DNA of 64,000 nucleotides, taken from positions 62,001 to 126,000 of the forward strand of contig JAIRBC010000008.1 of assembly GCA_022008415.1 (NCBI GenBank). Direction: 5' to 3'. The position numbers and the translations under genes were made by a program. Shown here piece after piece: positions 55,311-64,000 of the stretch (position 1 is the stretch's first letter; each line of letters begins with the position of its first letter). Under the pieces are notes generated by a model, which worked only from the letters and a program-made list of their open reading frames with translations, searched no databases and was not told the DNA's origin. Source of the DNA: Cerina litoralis (GTDB lineage: Bacteria > Bacteroidota > Bacteroidia > Flavobacteriales > Flavobacteriaceae).

Positions 55311-56075
55311 CTATTTTTGAACAAATGGAATTATTTCACCCTTTGCCAAACGATATTCTTCCAATTGTTCTACAGGTAATTCGGTGGTATAGTCCTCTTC
55401 CCTGACGGTAAATCCAACCTCTCTCAACTTGTCAAAATAATCCCTGCCATAAATCCGAACATGATCGTATTGTCCAAATATTTCGGCCCTTTCCTTTCGA
55501 TCGGTAATGGAGTCGTCCTCAAAGGTAACCGCCCTTTTTAAATCTTGCGGAATTTGGAATATACCCCACCCCCCGGGTCTTAACACACGGTATAACTCCT
55601 TCATGGCACTGATATCATCGGGTATATGTTCCAGGACGTGGTTGCAAAGGATAATATCAAAGGAACCGTCAGCAAAAGGCAGGTTGCATATGTCCGCCTT
55701 AACATCGGCCAGAGGTGAGTTGAGGTCGGTGGTAACGTATTCCAGGTTCCCTAACTTCCGAAAGCGGGTGTAAAAGGCCTGTTCCGGGGCAAAATGCAAC
55801 ACCTTGTGGGAAGAGGTAAAAAAATTGGTCTCGTTTTTTAGAAAGAGCCATAACAATCTATGGCGTTCCAAGGAAAGGGTTGAGGGGGATAGAACGTTAT
55901 CCCTTGGATTTTCGTAACCGTAGGGCAAAAATTTGCGAAACTTCCTGCCGTCTATTGGATCGGTGTACTTGCTTCCTTTATACCATAAAGCTAGCAACGG
56001 GCGCACCAGATAACTAAACTTGATCAGCACGGGCCGGGGAAAAGTGTTGAGGATCGATTTAAAGAGTCTGGACAC
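55311..56075 (-). CDS. Class I SAM-dependent methyltransferase
   Basis: The 254-residue protein has a type 11 methyltransferase core: VLHFAPEQAFYTRFRKLG (motif I region, atypical in lacking a glycine-rich E/DxGxGxG), VTTDLNSPLADVKADICNLPFADGSFDIILCNHVLEHIPDD, and ELYRVLRPGGWGIFQIP. The N-terminal 90 residues resemble those of membrane-associated lipid or glycan methyltransferases but carry no clear helix. It follows the map gene by 3 bp, so the two are co-transcribed. Substrate unknown. Confidence 0.87.
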   Translation of the reverse strand: MSRLFKSILNTFPRPVLIKFSYLVRPLLALWYKGSKYTDPIDGRKFRKFLPYGYENPRDNVLSPSTLSLERHRLLWLFLKNETNFFTSSHKVLHFAPEQAFYTRFRKLGNLEYVTTDLNSPLADVKADICNLPFADGSFDIILCNHVLEHIPDDISAMKELYRVLRPGGWGIFQIPQDLKRAVTFEDDSITDRKERAEIFGQYDHVRIYGRDYFDKLREVGFTVREEDYTTELPVEQLEEYRLAKGEIIPFVQK

Positions 56076-56078
56076 GGA

Positions 56079-56897
56079 TTACACTAATTTTGTCGCCCGA
56101 AACTCTGCTTCCTCATCGCTCTCGATACCTAAAGCCTCATAGATATATTGAAATGTGGATAACAATTCCGGTCTGCCATTGACCAAAGCCACATCGTGTT
56201 CAAAATGGGCACTGGGCTGTCCATCCGCGGTCAAGATGGTCCACCCGTCCTTTAACTGTTTAATTCTATGGGTCCCCATATTGATCATAGGTTCTATGGC
56301 GACCACCATTCCTTCCAGAAAGCGCTTTCCACGTCCGCGTTTCCCATAGTTGGGCATTTCCGGGCTTTCGTGTAATTTTTTTCCAAGTCCATGCCCCACC
56401 AGTTCCCTTACAACGCCATATCCATGGTTTTCACAATAGTTTTGGATAGCGTAACCTACATCGCCCACCCGATTCCCCTTTTTAAATTCACGAATCCCGA
56501 TATACAGGGATTCTTTGGTCACTTGGAGCAATTTTTTGATTTCAGGAGCTACTTCCCCTACTTCAAAAGTGTAGGCATGGTCACCGTAGAATCCGTTTTT
56601 ATAAGCACCACAGTCCACGGAAATAATATCCCCATCCTTTAAGGGGTCTTTGTTCGGAATACCGTGAACTACTTGTGCATTGGGACTCATGTTCAAGGTG
56701 TTCGGAAAGTCGTACATCCCCAAAAATCCAGGCTCCGCCCCTTGGGAACGGATAAAATCCTCCGCCAAGTTATCCAGATAAAGTGCATTGACCCCCGGTT
56801 TTATTTCCGAGGCCAACATACCCAGTGTTTTAGAAACCACGAGGGCGCTTTCCCGCATCAATTCTATTTCTTCAGGTGATTTTATTTTTATACTCAT
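56079..56897 (-). CDS. map: Methionine aminopeptidase, type I
   Basis: The 272-residue M24A protein has the metal ligands in SVDCGAYKNGFYGDHAYTF (two Asp), LVGHGLGKKLHESPEMPNYG (His) and VAIEPMINMG (Glu), with the last Glu in AHFEHDVAL, and substrate His in AQVVHGIPN. It removes the initiator Met from new proteins. The ATG at 56897 gives MSIKIKSPEEIELMRESALVVSKTL, the usual start. First gene of a pair with the methyltransferase. Confidence 0.96.
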   Translation of the reverse strand: MSIKIKSPEEIELMRESALVVSKTLGMLASEIKPGVNALYLDNLAEDFIRSQGAEPGFLGMYDFPNTLNMSPNAQVVHGIPNKDPLKDGDIISVDCGAYKNGFYGDHAYTFEVGEVAPEIKKLLQVTKESLYIGIREFKKGNRVGDVGYAIQNYCENHGYGVVRELVGHGLGKKLHESPEMPNYGKRGRGKRFLEGMVVAIEPMINMGTHRIKQLKDGWTILTADGQPSAHFEHDVALVNGRPELLSTFQYIYEALGIESDEEAEFRATKLV

Positions 56898-57797
56898 TTT
56901 AGATGGAAATTTTGGAAATTTATTTTTTTTTCACATGGCATCCCCGACGCTTCGGGGTCTAGCAAAGCCTAATCTACTTTGAAAATTTTAATCCCGAAAT
57001 TTCGGGAGGAAAGGTAAAAAGAAAGACACTAAAAGCCTAATTTTTGGGTGGAAGGACATCAACATAATTGCAAAGGTAAAACATTGGCTCAAAAGGTGCG
57101 TAACACGGTTATCGGACTTTTGGCTGAGACCGATTATTTTGCGCCATACTCCCTTCTTTATTCACCAGGGGTTCTTTTGGTGATGGATTTAAATTGTTTG
57201 TTTAAATTGGATAAGGTAAGGGATCTACTTTCATAACAGGCTTGTGTACTGTTCGTTTTTTGCCCGGTCAACGGTTTACAGGCAAATCCTATTCTCAGTT
57301 CACTTATAAAGTCCGAGAAAGATATGTTGGTGTGATTTTTAAAGGAGTGGCTAATTGGGAACCCGAAATTCCCGAAGAAGTCGAAAGTCCTGATTTCGCC
57401 AAATTGTTGCCAGAGGCTATCCCCCATTTCACCACGCAAGGGGTTTACAATTTAGATGAACATCCGCATCTTTTCTTTACCCAACGGGCAGGCCATTAAG
57501 GATCTCGACCCCATTTGGTGCATGAACTCGTATCTTCCTTGGCGAACAAAACGACACCGTACCCCAACGCAAAACAGTCGGCTAATATTACCTGCGTCGG
57601 TATTCCGGCAAACAAACCGGCCAAAAAAGGAGGGGAATGGATGAGACTACCAGTATTTACGCTGACCTAATATGGTATTGGACAATTTATTTTATTACAG
57701 ACCCATGAACAGCGTTCAGTAAGAACACGGGTAGGTATATATAAAGATTTACCCCACCGTACTGTGTTTACAGGTCCTAGGATAAAATAATTAAACC
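56898..57797. other. 900-bp gene-poor interval, possible decayed genes
   Basis: No intact gene is convincing here. Near the map end are two palindromes: CCCCGACGCTTCGGGG (56942-56957) and TCCCGAAATTTCGGGA (56992-57007). At 57242-57499 on the plus strand an 85-codon frame starts (TTG) with CTVRFLPG, which faintly recalls the MCTVTFLP start of NRDE/TANGO2-family proteins, but the next motif (SNRDE) is missing. Opposite it, 57158-57439 has a 93-codon frame. Beyond 57500, conflicting open frames appear on both strands. I read this as decayed coding DNA or spurious frames and cannot say which. Confidence 0.5.
56942..57007. repeat. Pair of small palindromes upstream of map
   Basis: CCCCGA/TCGGGG (56942-56957, 4-base loop) and the perfect TCCCGAAATTTCGGGA (56992-57007) lie 34 bp apart. 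The second belongs to the TCCCGA-type family seen at three other intergenic sites. Confidence 0.75.
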
Positions 57798-59726
57798 TCA
57801 ATACCTCCATCTCACAAAGGCCTCCATGGCGGCATAGCGGGCCAATCCCATGGCATCGTATATGTCCGCGGTTTCCCTATTGCGATCTTCGGCCCTTTGC
57901 CAAAATTCTCGACTATCCGTACCTTGGAAAACTACGCCGTCCTTTTGGGATTGATGCTTAAAGATACCCTTTCTCTTTTCCATAACTTGATCAGGGCCCA
58001 TAGGTACGGCCATTTCAATTTCTTCAATGCCCCATTCTTGCCAGGCTCCACGATATAACCACACCCAACAGTCCTTCATAAACGGCTTGTTCTTAAGTCT
58101 TCTAACCGCTTCAAAAATAGCGTCAAGACATACCTTGTGGGTTCCGTGGGGATCCGCCAGGTCTCCAGCAGCATATATTTGATGGGGCTTTATCTTTTCA
58201 ATAAGAGCCATTGTCAAAGCGATATCTTCCTCGCCTACGGGGTTCTTCTCTATTTTTCCCGTTTCGTAAAACGGAAGGTTCATAAAATGAATTTGATCAT
58301 CGGTCAGCCCAATAAAATGACTTGTAGACCGGGCCTCTCCCTTTCTAATCAATCCTTTGATATGCCTTACCTCTGGAATATCTATTTCACTTGCTTTCTT
58401 GTTCTTTAAAAATTCGTTTGCCTTTTCATAAATAGACTGAGCCTCCTCTAGTTCAATATCAAACTGATCGTTGTAATCACAAACAAATCTGGCAAAACGA
58501 AGGGCTTCATCGTCGGCAACGGCAATATTGCCCGACGTTTGATAGGCTACATGAACCTCGTGTCCCTGCTCGTGCAATCTTTTAAAGGTGCCGCCCATGC
58601 TTATTATGTCATCGTCCGGATGTGGACTAAAAATAATAACTCTTTTCTGTGCTGGCTTCGCACGTTCTGGCCTATTGCTGTCATCGGCATTTGGTTTTCC
58701 ACCGGGCCATCCCGTAATCGTGCTTTGAAGCTTGTTAAAAATTTTAATATTGATGTCGTATGCGGGTCCGGAATCGGCTAGCAGGTCGCTCATCCCATTT
58801 TCAATATAATCCGCATCGGTTAACATTAAAATTGGCTTTTTAAGGTGAAACGCCAATCCAAGTACAGCTTTCCGAATCATTTCATCGGTCCACTCTACCT
58901 GTTCTACCAGCCATGGGGTCATGATTCGGGTCAATTTTTTTGCGGCAGCCTTATCGATTACAAAGACTACATTATCGTGTTCCTGTAAAAAGGAAGCCGG
59001 AACCTTATTCGTTACCTCCCCCTCCGCAGATGCGGCTATAATATTCGATTTTCCTTCTCCCCATGCCATTAAAATGACCCGCTTGGCCTCCATGATTTGT
59101 TTCACGCCGATGGTAATCGCTGTCCTTGGAGTATTGCTAAGACCGGAAAAATCCTTGCTGGCCGCTACCCTGGTAATATGGTCCAGTGCTACCAATCGCG
59201 TTTTGGAGTTTTGCAGCGAGCCAGCTTCATTGAAACCAATATGGCCGTTACCCCCAATTCCTAAAATTTGTAGATCGATACCCCCAAGGGATTCAATTTT
59301 TTGTTCATATTCCGCGCAGTATTTGGAAATTTGTTTTTTGGTAAGGGTACCATCGGGAATGTGGCAATTGCTTGGAAGAATATCAATTTGGTCAAAAAGT
59401 AGTTCTTTCATAAACCGAACATAGCTATGGATAGAATCGGGTTCCATCGGATAATACTCGTCCAGATTAAACGAAATCACATTCTTAAAACTCAAACCAT
59501 CCTCCTTGTGCATCCGCACCAGTTCTGCATATAGCCCTTTTGGAGTGGAGCCGGTCGCTAACCCTAAAATACAGTGGTCATTGGTTTTTTGCTTTGCTTT
59601 GATAAGTGTAGCGATCTCTTTGGCGACCGCTTTTGAAGCGGAGAAAGAATTTTCGAAAATTTTGGTATTAATATTCTCGAACCTCTTTTCAAAACCCGTG
59701 GCTTTGTCAATTTTGCTTTCTAACAT
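57798..59726 (-). CDS. nagB: Glucosamine-6-phosphate deaminase fused to PIG-L-type deacetylase domain
   Basis: Residues about 1-270 are a NagB domain: LGLATGSTPKGLYAELVR, VISFNLDEYYPM and ILGIGGNGHIGFNEAG (catalytic Asp, His and Glu regions). Residues about 360-642 are a PIG-L/LmbE zinc deacetylase domain: VIIFSPHPDDDIISMGG (zinc-binding HPDD) and AGDLADPHGTHKVCLDA (third ligand). NagB turns glucosamine-6-P into fructose-6-P and ammonia; PIG-L enzymes deacetylate GlcNAc-containing substrates, so one polypeptide might do both steps. This fusion of about 640 residues is known in Bacteroidota. It would use GlcNAc-6-P made by the AnmK/MurQ route, but deacetylation of that sugar phosphate by the second domain is inference. 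Single gene. Confidence 0.93.
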   Translation of the reverse strand: MLESKIDKATGFEKRFENINTKIFENSFSASKAVAKEIATLIKAKQKTNDHCILGLATGSTPKGLYAELVRMHKEDGLSFKNVISFNLDEYYPMEPDSIHSYVRFMKELLFDQIDILPSNCHIPDGTLTKKQISKYCAEYEQKIESLGGIDLQILGIGGNGHIGFNEAGSLQNSKTRLVALDHITRVAASKDFSGLSNTPRTAITIGVKQIMEAKRVILMAWGEGKSNIIAASAEGEVTNKVPASFLQEHDNVVFVIDKAAAKKLTRIMTPWLVEQVEWTDEMIRKAVLGLAFHLKKPILMLTDADYIENGMSDLLADSGPAYDINIKIFNKLQSTITGWPGGKPNADDSNRPERAKPAQKRVIIFSPHPDDDIISMGGTFKRLHEQGHEVHVAYQTSGNIAVADDEALRFARFVCDYNDQFDIELEEAQSIYEKANEFLKNKKASEIDIPEVRHIKGLIRKGEARSTSHFIGLTDDQIHFMNLPFYETGKIEKNPVGEEDIALTMALIEKIKPHQIYAAGDLADPHGTHKVCLDAIFEAVRRLKNKPFMKDCWVWLYRGAWQEWGIEEIEMAVPMGPDQVMEKRKGIFKHQSQKDGVVFQGTDSREFWQRAEDRNRETADIYDAMGLARYAAMEAFVRWRY

Positions 59727-60154
59727 GCTAAAATGTGTTGATTTTATTGAATTTTAAAAATATAGTACGGTGTCCGGCCTGTTCCCAAGAAGAGGAGTAA
59801 TTAGTTTCCAAACTAAAACGGATAGAAACCGATTTCAAAAATAACCAAAATATGGTTCATCCCGCCGCTATCCCAAAAAATTCATTCTATTTACTAAAAA
59901 TGGTTGCTTATTTATAGAAATTGACAAGCGAATGGACGTTTATTTGTGATTTCATGATTTGAGACCAAAGGTGCATGGGTGCCCCACCCGTTCCCCGCCA
60001 GAAATTTTTCTGGTTTTTGGTATACCCGTGCTCTACCTTGGGGTCGCTCGGTTTTTAGAAATTAATTATAGTGTAAGGGAGCTAATAATCTGAAAAAGTC
60101 ATATCTTGTTATCCATTAAATAAATGGGATTGGTATCCCAAAAATCGGTTTTAA
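59727..60154. other. Intergenic region between divergent nagB fusion and sugar isomerase genes
   Basis: These 428 bp hold no credible gene. TGGGATTGGTATCCCA (60125-60140), a six-base-arm palindrome, lies 15 bp before the isomerase ATG and could be an operator or sequester the start. A weak promoter for nagB (TTG, 21 bases, TATATTTT) is possible near 59760-59790. Confidence 0.5.
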
Positions 60155-61201
60155 ATGAAAAATTCAAAAATAAGGACCATATCCCGACGTAAATTTATGG
60201 GAACCTCGGCTACCATGGTAGCTGGTGTTTCCCTAGTTGGCCCGTCACTTTTTGGAGCGACCTCCAAACTCGAAATCTATAAAAAGCCCAATTCCTTGAT
60301 CAATGGGGTGCAAATCGGAGCGATTACCTATTCTTTTCGGAGTATGCCAAACCAAAGCGCCGAGGCTACTTTAAAATATGTGGTCGATAGTGGTATAAGT
60401 GCTATCGAGTTAATGGGCGACCCAGCTGAAACTTTTGCAGGGAGGGTTAAGAATCCGGTAGATTGGCGCGCGTATTATACCGTGAGGGAAGCCAGAAAAA
60501 AGGGAACAATTTCCGGTGACCAGGAAAAGGAGCTCGATGCTATGGAAGCAAAAAGAACCGCTTACAAAAAGGAGGTCGCCTCCTGGCGCGCTAGAGTTTC
60601 TATGGATAAATTTGAGCAACTCGGAAAAATGTACCTCGATGCAGGGGTATCCATTTATGCGTTTAAGCCGAGTGCTTTTGGAAAGGACAATACGGATGCC
60701 GAGATCGATTGGGGATTGAGAGCCGCCAAAGCCATGGGAGCCAGTCACGTAACTCTGGAACACCCCGGTGACGATGCCTGGACCCAAAAATTGGGTGATA
60801 TGGGAGAAAAACACGGAATCTATGTGGCCTATCACGGTCATTTACAACAGACCCCCACCTTATGGGATACTGCCCTAAAACAATCTAAATACAATGCCGT
60901 AAACTTGGATTTGGGTCACTTTGTGGCCGCCGGCAACGCGGCTCCCTTGGAATTTATCATCGCCAAGCACGACCGTATTAAAAGTATGCACGTAAAAGAC
61001 CGGCAAAACAAGGTGCACGGCCAAAAAAATCTTCCTTGGGGCCAAGGGGATACCCCTATTGCCCAAGCCCTTCAATTGATAAGGGACAACAACTACAAAT
61101 TTCCGGCCTCCATAGAATTGGAATATGAGATTCCAGAAGGGTCTAATGCGATCCAGGAAGTCACTAAATGTCTAGATTATTGTAAAACAGCCTTGACGTA
61201 A
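60155..61201 (+). CDS. Tat-exported sugar phosphate isomerase/epimerase family protein
   Basis: A twin-arginine signal (SRRKFMGTSATMVAGVSLVG) precedes a TIM-barrel of the AP-endonuclease-2/xylose-isomerase-like family. Metal-ligand candidates are in VTLEHPGDD, AYHGHLQQT, VNLDLGHF, MHVKDRQ and ASIELEYEIPEG. The 348-residue protein would fold in the cytoplasm and be exported to the periplasm. The exact reaction cannot be told. It is 32 bp upstream of an AGE-family epimerase on the same strand, so both probably work on the same sugar. Confidence 0.87.
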   Translation: MKNSKIRTISRRKFMGTSATMVAGVSLVGPSLFGATSKLEIYKKPNSLINGVQIGAITYSFRSMPNQSAEATLKYVVDSGISAIELMGDPAETFAGRVKNPVDWRAYYTVREARKKGTISGDQEKELDAMEAKRTAYKKEVASWRARVSMDKFEQLGKMYLDAGVSIYAFKPSAFGKDNTDAEIDWGLRAAKAMGASHVTLEHPGDDAWTQKLGDMGEKHGIYVAYHGHLQQTPTLWDTALKQSKYNAVNLDLGHFVAAGNAAPLEFIIAKHDRIKSMHVKDRQNKVHGQKNLPWGQGDTPIAQALQLIRDNNYKFPASIELEYEIPEGSNAIQEVTKCLDYCKTALT

Positions 61202-61233
61202 AGATTTCGGTTTGTACTCAAAAATTGTATGGG

Positions 61234-62589
61234 ATGATTTATAATGGACTTGTTTGGTTATTTCTTCTTGGTGCTTATACTGTATCCATTCAAATCCATA
61301 AGCCTGATAATGATAAAAGTCATTTAATTAAATCCTTGGAAACCGCTGCCAAAGAACAACTGTTGGACAAATGGTATCCCTTGACCGTGGATCAAGATGA
61401 TGGCGGGTTTTACAGTGAAATCACCTACGATTTTAAGATTGGGGAGCATCAAAACAAAATGATCGTGACCCAGGCTAGGCACGTATGGACCAATGCTAGG
61501 GCAGCAGAAATTTATTCGACGAATAAAAATTATCTAAAAATCGCCCTACACGGTTTCGAGTTTCTTAGGGATAAAATGTGGGACAAAGAATTGGGGGGCT
61601 TTTTTACTCTTGTAACCAAACGGGGAGATCCCATTTTAAACACCGGGGTAGTAAAGACGGCCTATGGCAATTCTTTTGGCATATACGGATTGGCCACCTA
61701 TTACGGGGTATCTGGGAATACGGAAGCCTTGGAGTTGGCGAAAAAAACATTTTATTGGTTAGAGGAGCATAGCCATGACCCGGTTTACAAGGGTTATTTT
61801 GACGCTATGGAGCGAGACGGAAAGGTGTTGAAAAGGACGGAAGAAACACCTTCTACATCGGCTGTGGGCTTTAAAGATCAGAACAGTTCCATTCATTTGT
61901 TGGAATCCCTGACAGCGCTTTATCATGTTTGGCCCGACCCCGTGGTCCGTGAACGTCTTAATGAACTATTATTGCTTATTAGGGATAGAATAACTACGGA
62001 GAAAGGATATTTGACATTGTACCTGCAACCCGACTGGACCCCCTTAACATTTGTTGATAAATCCAAGGAGGAAATCAAGAAGTACTACAATTTGGATCAC
62101 GTTTCTTTTGGACACGACGTAGAAACGGCATACCTTATGTTGGAGGCCGAAGAGGCACTCGGCCATAAAGATGATGCGATAACCTTAAAAAAAGGAAAAA
62201 AAATGGTCGACCATGCCCTTAGCCATGGATGGGACGACCAACTGGGCGGATTTTATGACGGCGGATATTATTTTAAGGGAGATGAAAACCCTACCATTGT
62301 AAATAGTGATAAGAACTGGTGGTCACAGGCGGAAGGTCTAAATACCTTATTGTTGATGTCGGACTATTATCCCGATGATTCTCTGGCGTACCGGAAACAT
62401 TTTGATGCCCTATGGGAATACACCCAAACTTATCTTATGGACCCAAAATATGGAGGATGGTACGAATGGGGACTAGATGGCCGCCCAGAATCCAAGACCG
62501 CTCCCAAGGGCCACATCTGGAAAGCCGCTTACCACAATTTTAGGGCATTGAGCAATTGTGTGGCCCTGTTAAAGAAGAGTGGAAATTGA
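61234..62589 (+). CDS. AGE-family N-acylglucosamine 2-epimerase/cellobiose-epimerase-like protein
   Basis: The product of about 451 residues has an (alpha/alpha)6 barrel. Conserved elements include QARHVWTNARAAEIY, KTAYGNSFGIYGLATYY, LDHVSFGHDVETAYLMLEA (His pair), DKNWWSQAEGLNTLL and PKGHIWKAAYHNFRAL, with catalytic His candidates in the HDVE and KGHIWKAAYH segments. Family members epimerise C2 of free or reducing-end sugars. A TTG at 61225 is possible, but the ATG at 61234 leads directly into a hydrophobic signal (MIYNGLVWLFLLGAYTVSIQ), which suggests export. It ends 5 bp from the convergent gluconolactonase-like gene. Confidence 0.87.
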   Translation: MIYNGLVWLFLLGAYTVSIQIHKPDNDKSHLIKSLETAAKEQLLDKWYPLTVDQDDGGFYSEITYDFKIGEHQNKMIVTQARHVWTNARAAEIYSTNKNYLKIALHGFEFLRDKMWDKELGGFFTLVTKRGDPILNTGVVKTAYGNSFGIYGLATYYGVSGNTEALELAKKTFYWLEEHSHDPVYKGYFDAMERDGKVLKRTEETPSTSAVGFKDQNSSIHLLESLTALYHVWPDPVVRERLNELLLLIRDRITTEKGYLTLYLQPDWTPLTFVDKSKEEIKKYYNLDHVSFGHDVETAYLMLEAEEALGHKDDAITLKKGKKMVDHALSHGWDDQLGGFYDGGYYFKGDENPTIVNSDKNWWSQAEGLNTLLLMSDYYPDDSLAYRKHFDALWEYTQTYLMDPKYGGWYEWGLDGRPESKTAPKGHIWKAAYHNFRALSNCVALLKKSGN

Positions 62590-62594
62590 TGGAT

Positions 62595-63626
62595 TTACTC
62601 TTTAAGATCTACACGTAACACGTCTTGGTCCGCGGTCAAAAACAATTTTTTTTCGTCGCCCGAGAACGCACAGTTGGAGGTTAAACGACCGGTATGTATT
62701 CTTGCGATCGCTTTTGCTTCAGGATTAAAGATCCATAACCCACCTGGTCCGGAAGCAAAAACATAGCCGTTGTTGTTAATTTTCATCCCATCGGGCAGAC
62801 CTTGCTGCCCTTCAATTCCTATAAGGTTGGTTACATCGTAGAACAATTGCTTGCCATTGACCTCTCCTGGGGCAACCAAATTATATTGGTACCAAACCGC
62901 GTGTTTTTCATCGGAAACGGCTACGTACAATTTTTGTTCATCGGGTGAGAGGGCAATTCCATTGGGTCTGGTGAGGGTGTCTAACAGGATCGTCACCCCT
63001 GTTTTTAGATGGCAGTAAACACCCTGGAAATTAAGCTCCTTAGTGGGGTCGTCCATGCCTTTTGGAAGTCCGTACATTGGGTCGGTAAAATACAGGTTTC
63101 CGGCCTTGTCGTAGACAGCATCGTTGGGGCTGTTCAATTTTTTCCCTTCATAATTGTCTACGATAGTGCTAAAATTCGGTGCTGGGTGATCCAAGGGGGC
63201 CTCCATTCGGGCAATCCTGCGATCGCCGTGTTGCGCCAAGACCAAATGGTCGTTAGAATCGAGCAGGAGCCCGTTGGAACCTGGTTCCTTTCCCTTGGGG
63301 TTGTTCCCCGTAAGTCCTGACTGTTCCAGATAGACCGATACCTTGTTGTTGGAGTCTAGTTTAAGAACCCGATTATTAGGGATGTCCGAAAACAAAAGAT
63401 AGCCGCCCTCCTTAATCCAAAGGGGTCCCTCGGTCCATTCAAAACCACTGGCGACAATCTGAATCCCGGCTTTGGGGTCTATGAGATTTAAGGCTTCCCG
63501 ATCCAATATTTCAACAGAAAAATCTGAAGACTGCCTCTCCATTATCTGTGATTCCTTTTTGTTGGATTGTTTACATCCCAAGAGAAAAAGAGTTCCTAAA
63601 AGGATAGTACAAAGGTGCTTTTTCAT
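62595..63626 (-). CDS. SMP-30/gluconolactonase-like lipoprotein
   Basis: The 343-residue protein has a lipobox (LFLLGCKQ) and the six-bladed propeller of the SMP-30/LRE family. Metal ligands are placed as expected: Glu in FEWTEGPLWIKEGGYLLFSDIPNNRV, Asn in KLNSPNDAVYD and Asp in ALSPDEQKLYVAVSD. Family enzymes open sugar lactones such as gluconolactone. An aldolase gene for keto-deoxy sugar acids lies upstream on the same strand, which fits oxidative sugar breakdown; the PQQ-type sugar dehydrogenase at 30.2 kb would make such lactones. Confidence 0.9.
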   Translation of the reverse strand: MKKHLCTILLGTLFLLGCKQSNKKESQIMERQSSDFSVEILDREALNLIDPKAGIQIVASGFEWTEGPLWIKEGGYLLFSDIPNNRVLKLDSNNKVSVYLEQSGLTGNNPKGKEPGSNGLLLDSNDHLVLAQHGDRRIARMEAPLDHPAPNFSTIVDNYEGKKLNSPNDAVYDKAGNLYFTDPMYGLPKGMDDPTKELNFQGVYCHLKTGVTILLDTLTRPNGIALSPDEQKLYVAVSDEKHAVWYQYNLVAPGEVNGKQLFYDVTNLIGIEGQQGLPDGMKINNNGYVFASGPGGLWIFNPEAKAIARIHTGRLTSNCAFSGDEKKLFLTADQDVLRVDLKE

Positions 63627-63798
63627 CTAATTAATTTATCTGAAAATGAGGATATTAATATTTTTCAGTACAGATCAACCGCTTCGCTCCCGAATAAAAA
63701 ATTCGATTATTTAGGTTGGTATGCAAAAATTTAATTTCGTTTATGCTCATTTTATACGAATAAATTTGTGCGATCAATGGTTCACTCCCGGGTGTAAA

Positions 63799-64000
63799 TT
63801 ATGAGTTCTTAATGCGATCGACAATTTCTTTAACTTCTGCAATATTGTTTTGTTGTTCTCCCGTATTGCCGGTAGGTTTGGCCAGACTACTCCCAATACC
63901 CACTCCGGCGGCCCCTGCATTTAGCCAATCCTTGAGGTTGTCTTTGCCGATTCCGCCTACTGCAAAAAATGGCACCTGGTTAAATGGGGCCTTGATGGCC
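63799..64000 (-). CDS. KDPG/KDPGal-type aldolase, C-terminal fragment at window edge
   Basis: The last 66 codons or so of a gene whose start lies beyond the right edge. The translation contains VPFFAVGGIGKDNLKDWL, the phosphate-binding Gly-Gly turn of the KDPG aldolase family, and AGAAGVGIGSSLAKP, the conserved second phosphate loop, and ends EIVDRIKNS. The family splits 2-keto-3-deoxy-6-phospho-gluconate or -galactonate into pyruvate and glyceraldehyde-3-P. Stop codon at 63801-63799. It precedes the gluconolactonase-like gene on the same strand with a 172-bp gap. Confidence 0.88.
   Translation of the reverse strand, partial: AIKAPFNQVPFFAVGGIGKDNLKDWLNAGAAGVGIGSSLAKPTGNTGEQQNNIAEVKEIVDRIKNS

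Overview
The window is a chromosomal segment of a member of the Bacteroidota, most likely a marine Flavobacteriaceae. The signs are a type B sorting-domain (T9SS) giant adhesin and a T9SS plug protein, many short lipoprotein signals, a Na+-pumping NADH dehydrogenase (NQR) in place of complex I, TAnnTTTG promoter boxes, a NagB/PIG-L fusion, and A/T-rich intergenic DNA sprinkled with small palindromes. Nearly all of it is core-like and colinear. I see no phage, plasmid, insertion sequence, tRNA, rRNA or CRISPR array.

Layout. 1-1664: an FG-GAP/VCBS lipoprotein that runs off the left edge. 2.2-3.1 kb: GDPD lipoprotein. 3.2-5.2 kb: a two-gene trans-3-hydroxy-L-proline pathway (pyrroline-2-carboxylate reductase and a Cys/Thr-type dehydratase), with aminopeptidase P convergent to it. 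6.7-8.5 kb: dnaX. 8.8-9.17 kb: RNase P RNA, followed by a 6 x 46 bp tandem-repeat block and gyrB. 12-16 kb: a marR-tolC-hlyD-ABC-2 permease operon without an ATPase. 16.3-22 kb: a YVTN beta-propeller protein, both methylmalonyl-CoA mutase subunits, an FtsB/DivIC-like protein and uridine kinase. 22.2-23.2 kb: a nitrilase-family hydrolase.

23.3-30.1 kb is a near-complete peptidoglycan-recycling locus: DigH-like glycosidase, AmpG-like permease, NagZ-like GH3 and AnmK on the minus strand, with divergent murQ on the plus strand. Together they would trim stripped glycan outside the cytoplasm, import anhydro-disaccharides, remove GlcNAc, phosphorylate anhydro-MurNAc and convert MurNAc-6-P to GlcNAc-6-P. 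The NagB/PIG-L fusion at 57.8-59.7 kb could take this on toward fructose-6-P.

30.2-42.3 kb: a soluble PQQ-type sugar dehydrogenase, an 8.5 kb SprB-like giant adhesin and an M13 peptidase. 42.3-47.2 kb: P5C dehydrogenase, ApaG, a DUF3667 membrane protein and the T9SS plug protein. 47.3-55.1 kb: nqrABCDEF, a small conserved-looking gene and apbE, which attaches FMN to NqrB and NqrC. 55.3-56.9 kb: a methyltransferase and methionine aminopeptidase. 56.9-57.8 kb is a gene-poor interval. 60.1 kb to the right edge is sugar catabolism: a Tat-exported TIM-barrel isomerase, an AGE-family epimerase, a gluconolactonase-like lipoprotein and a truncated KDPG-type aldolase.

The most unusual sequence-level observations are two repeat-derived, in-frame insertions inside the methylmalonyl-CoA mutase large subunit, one of which shares an exact 21-bp stretch with an intergenic repeat 11 kb away; the 46-bp array flanked by direct repeats beside rnpB; and a probable leaderless start for the hydroxyproline genes. 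I found nothing I would call a clearly new defence or mobile system.
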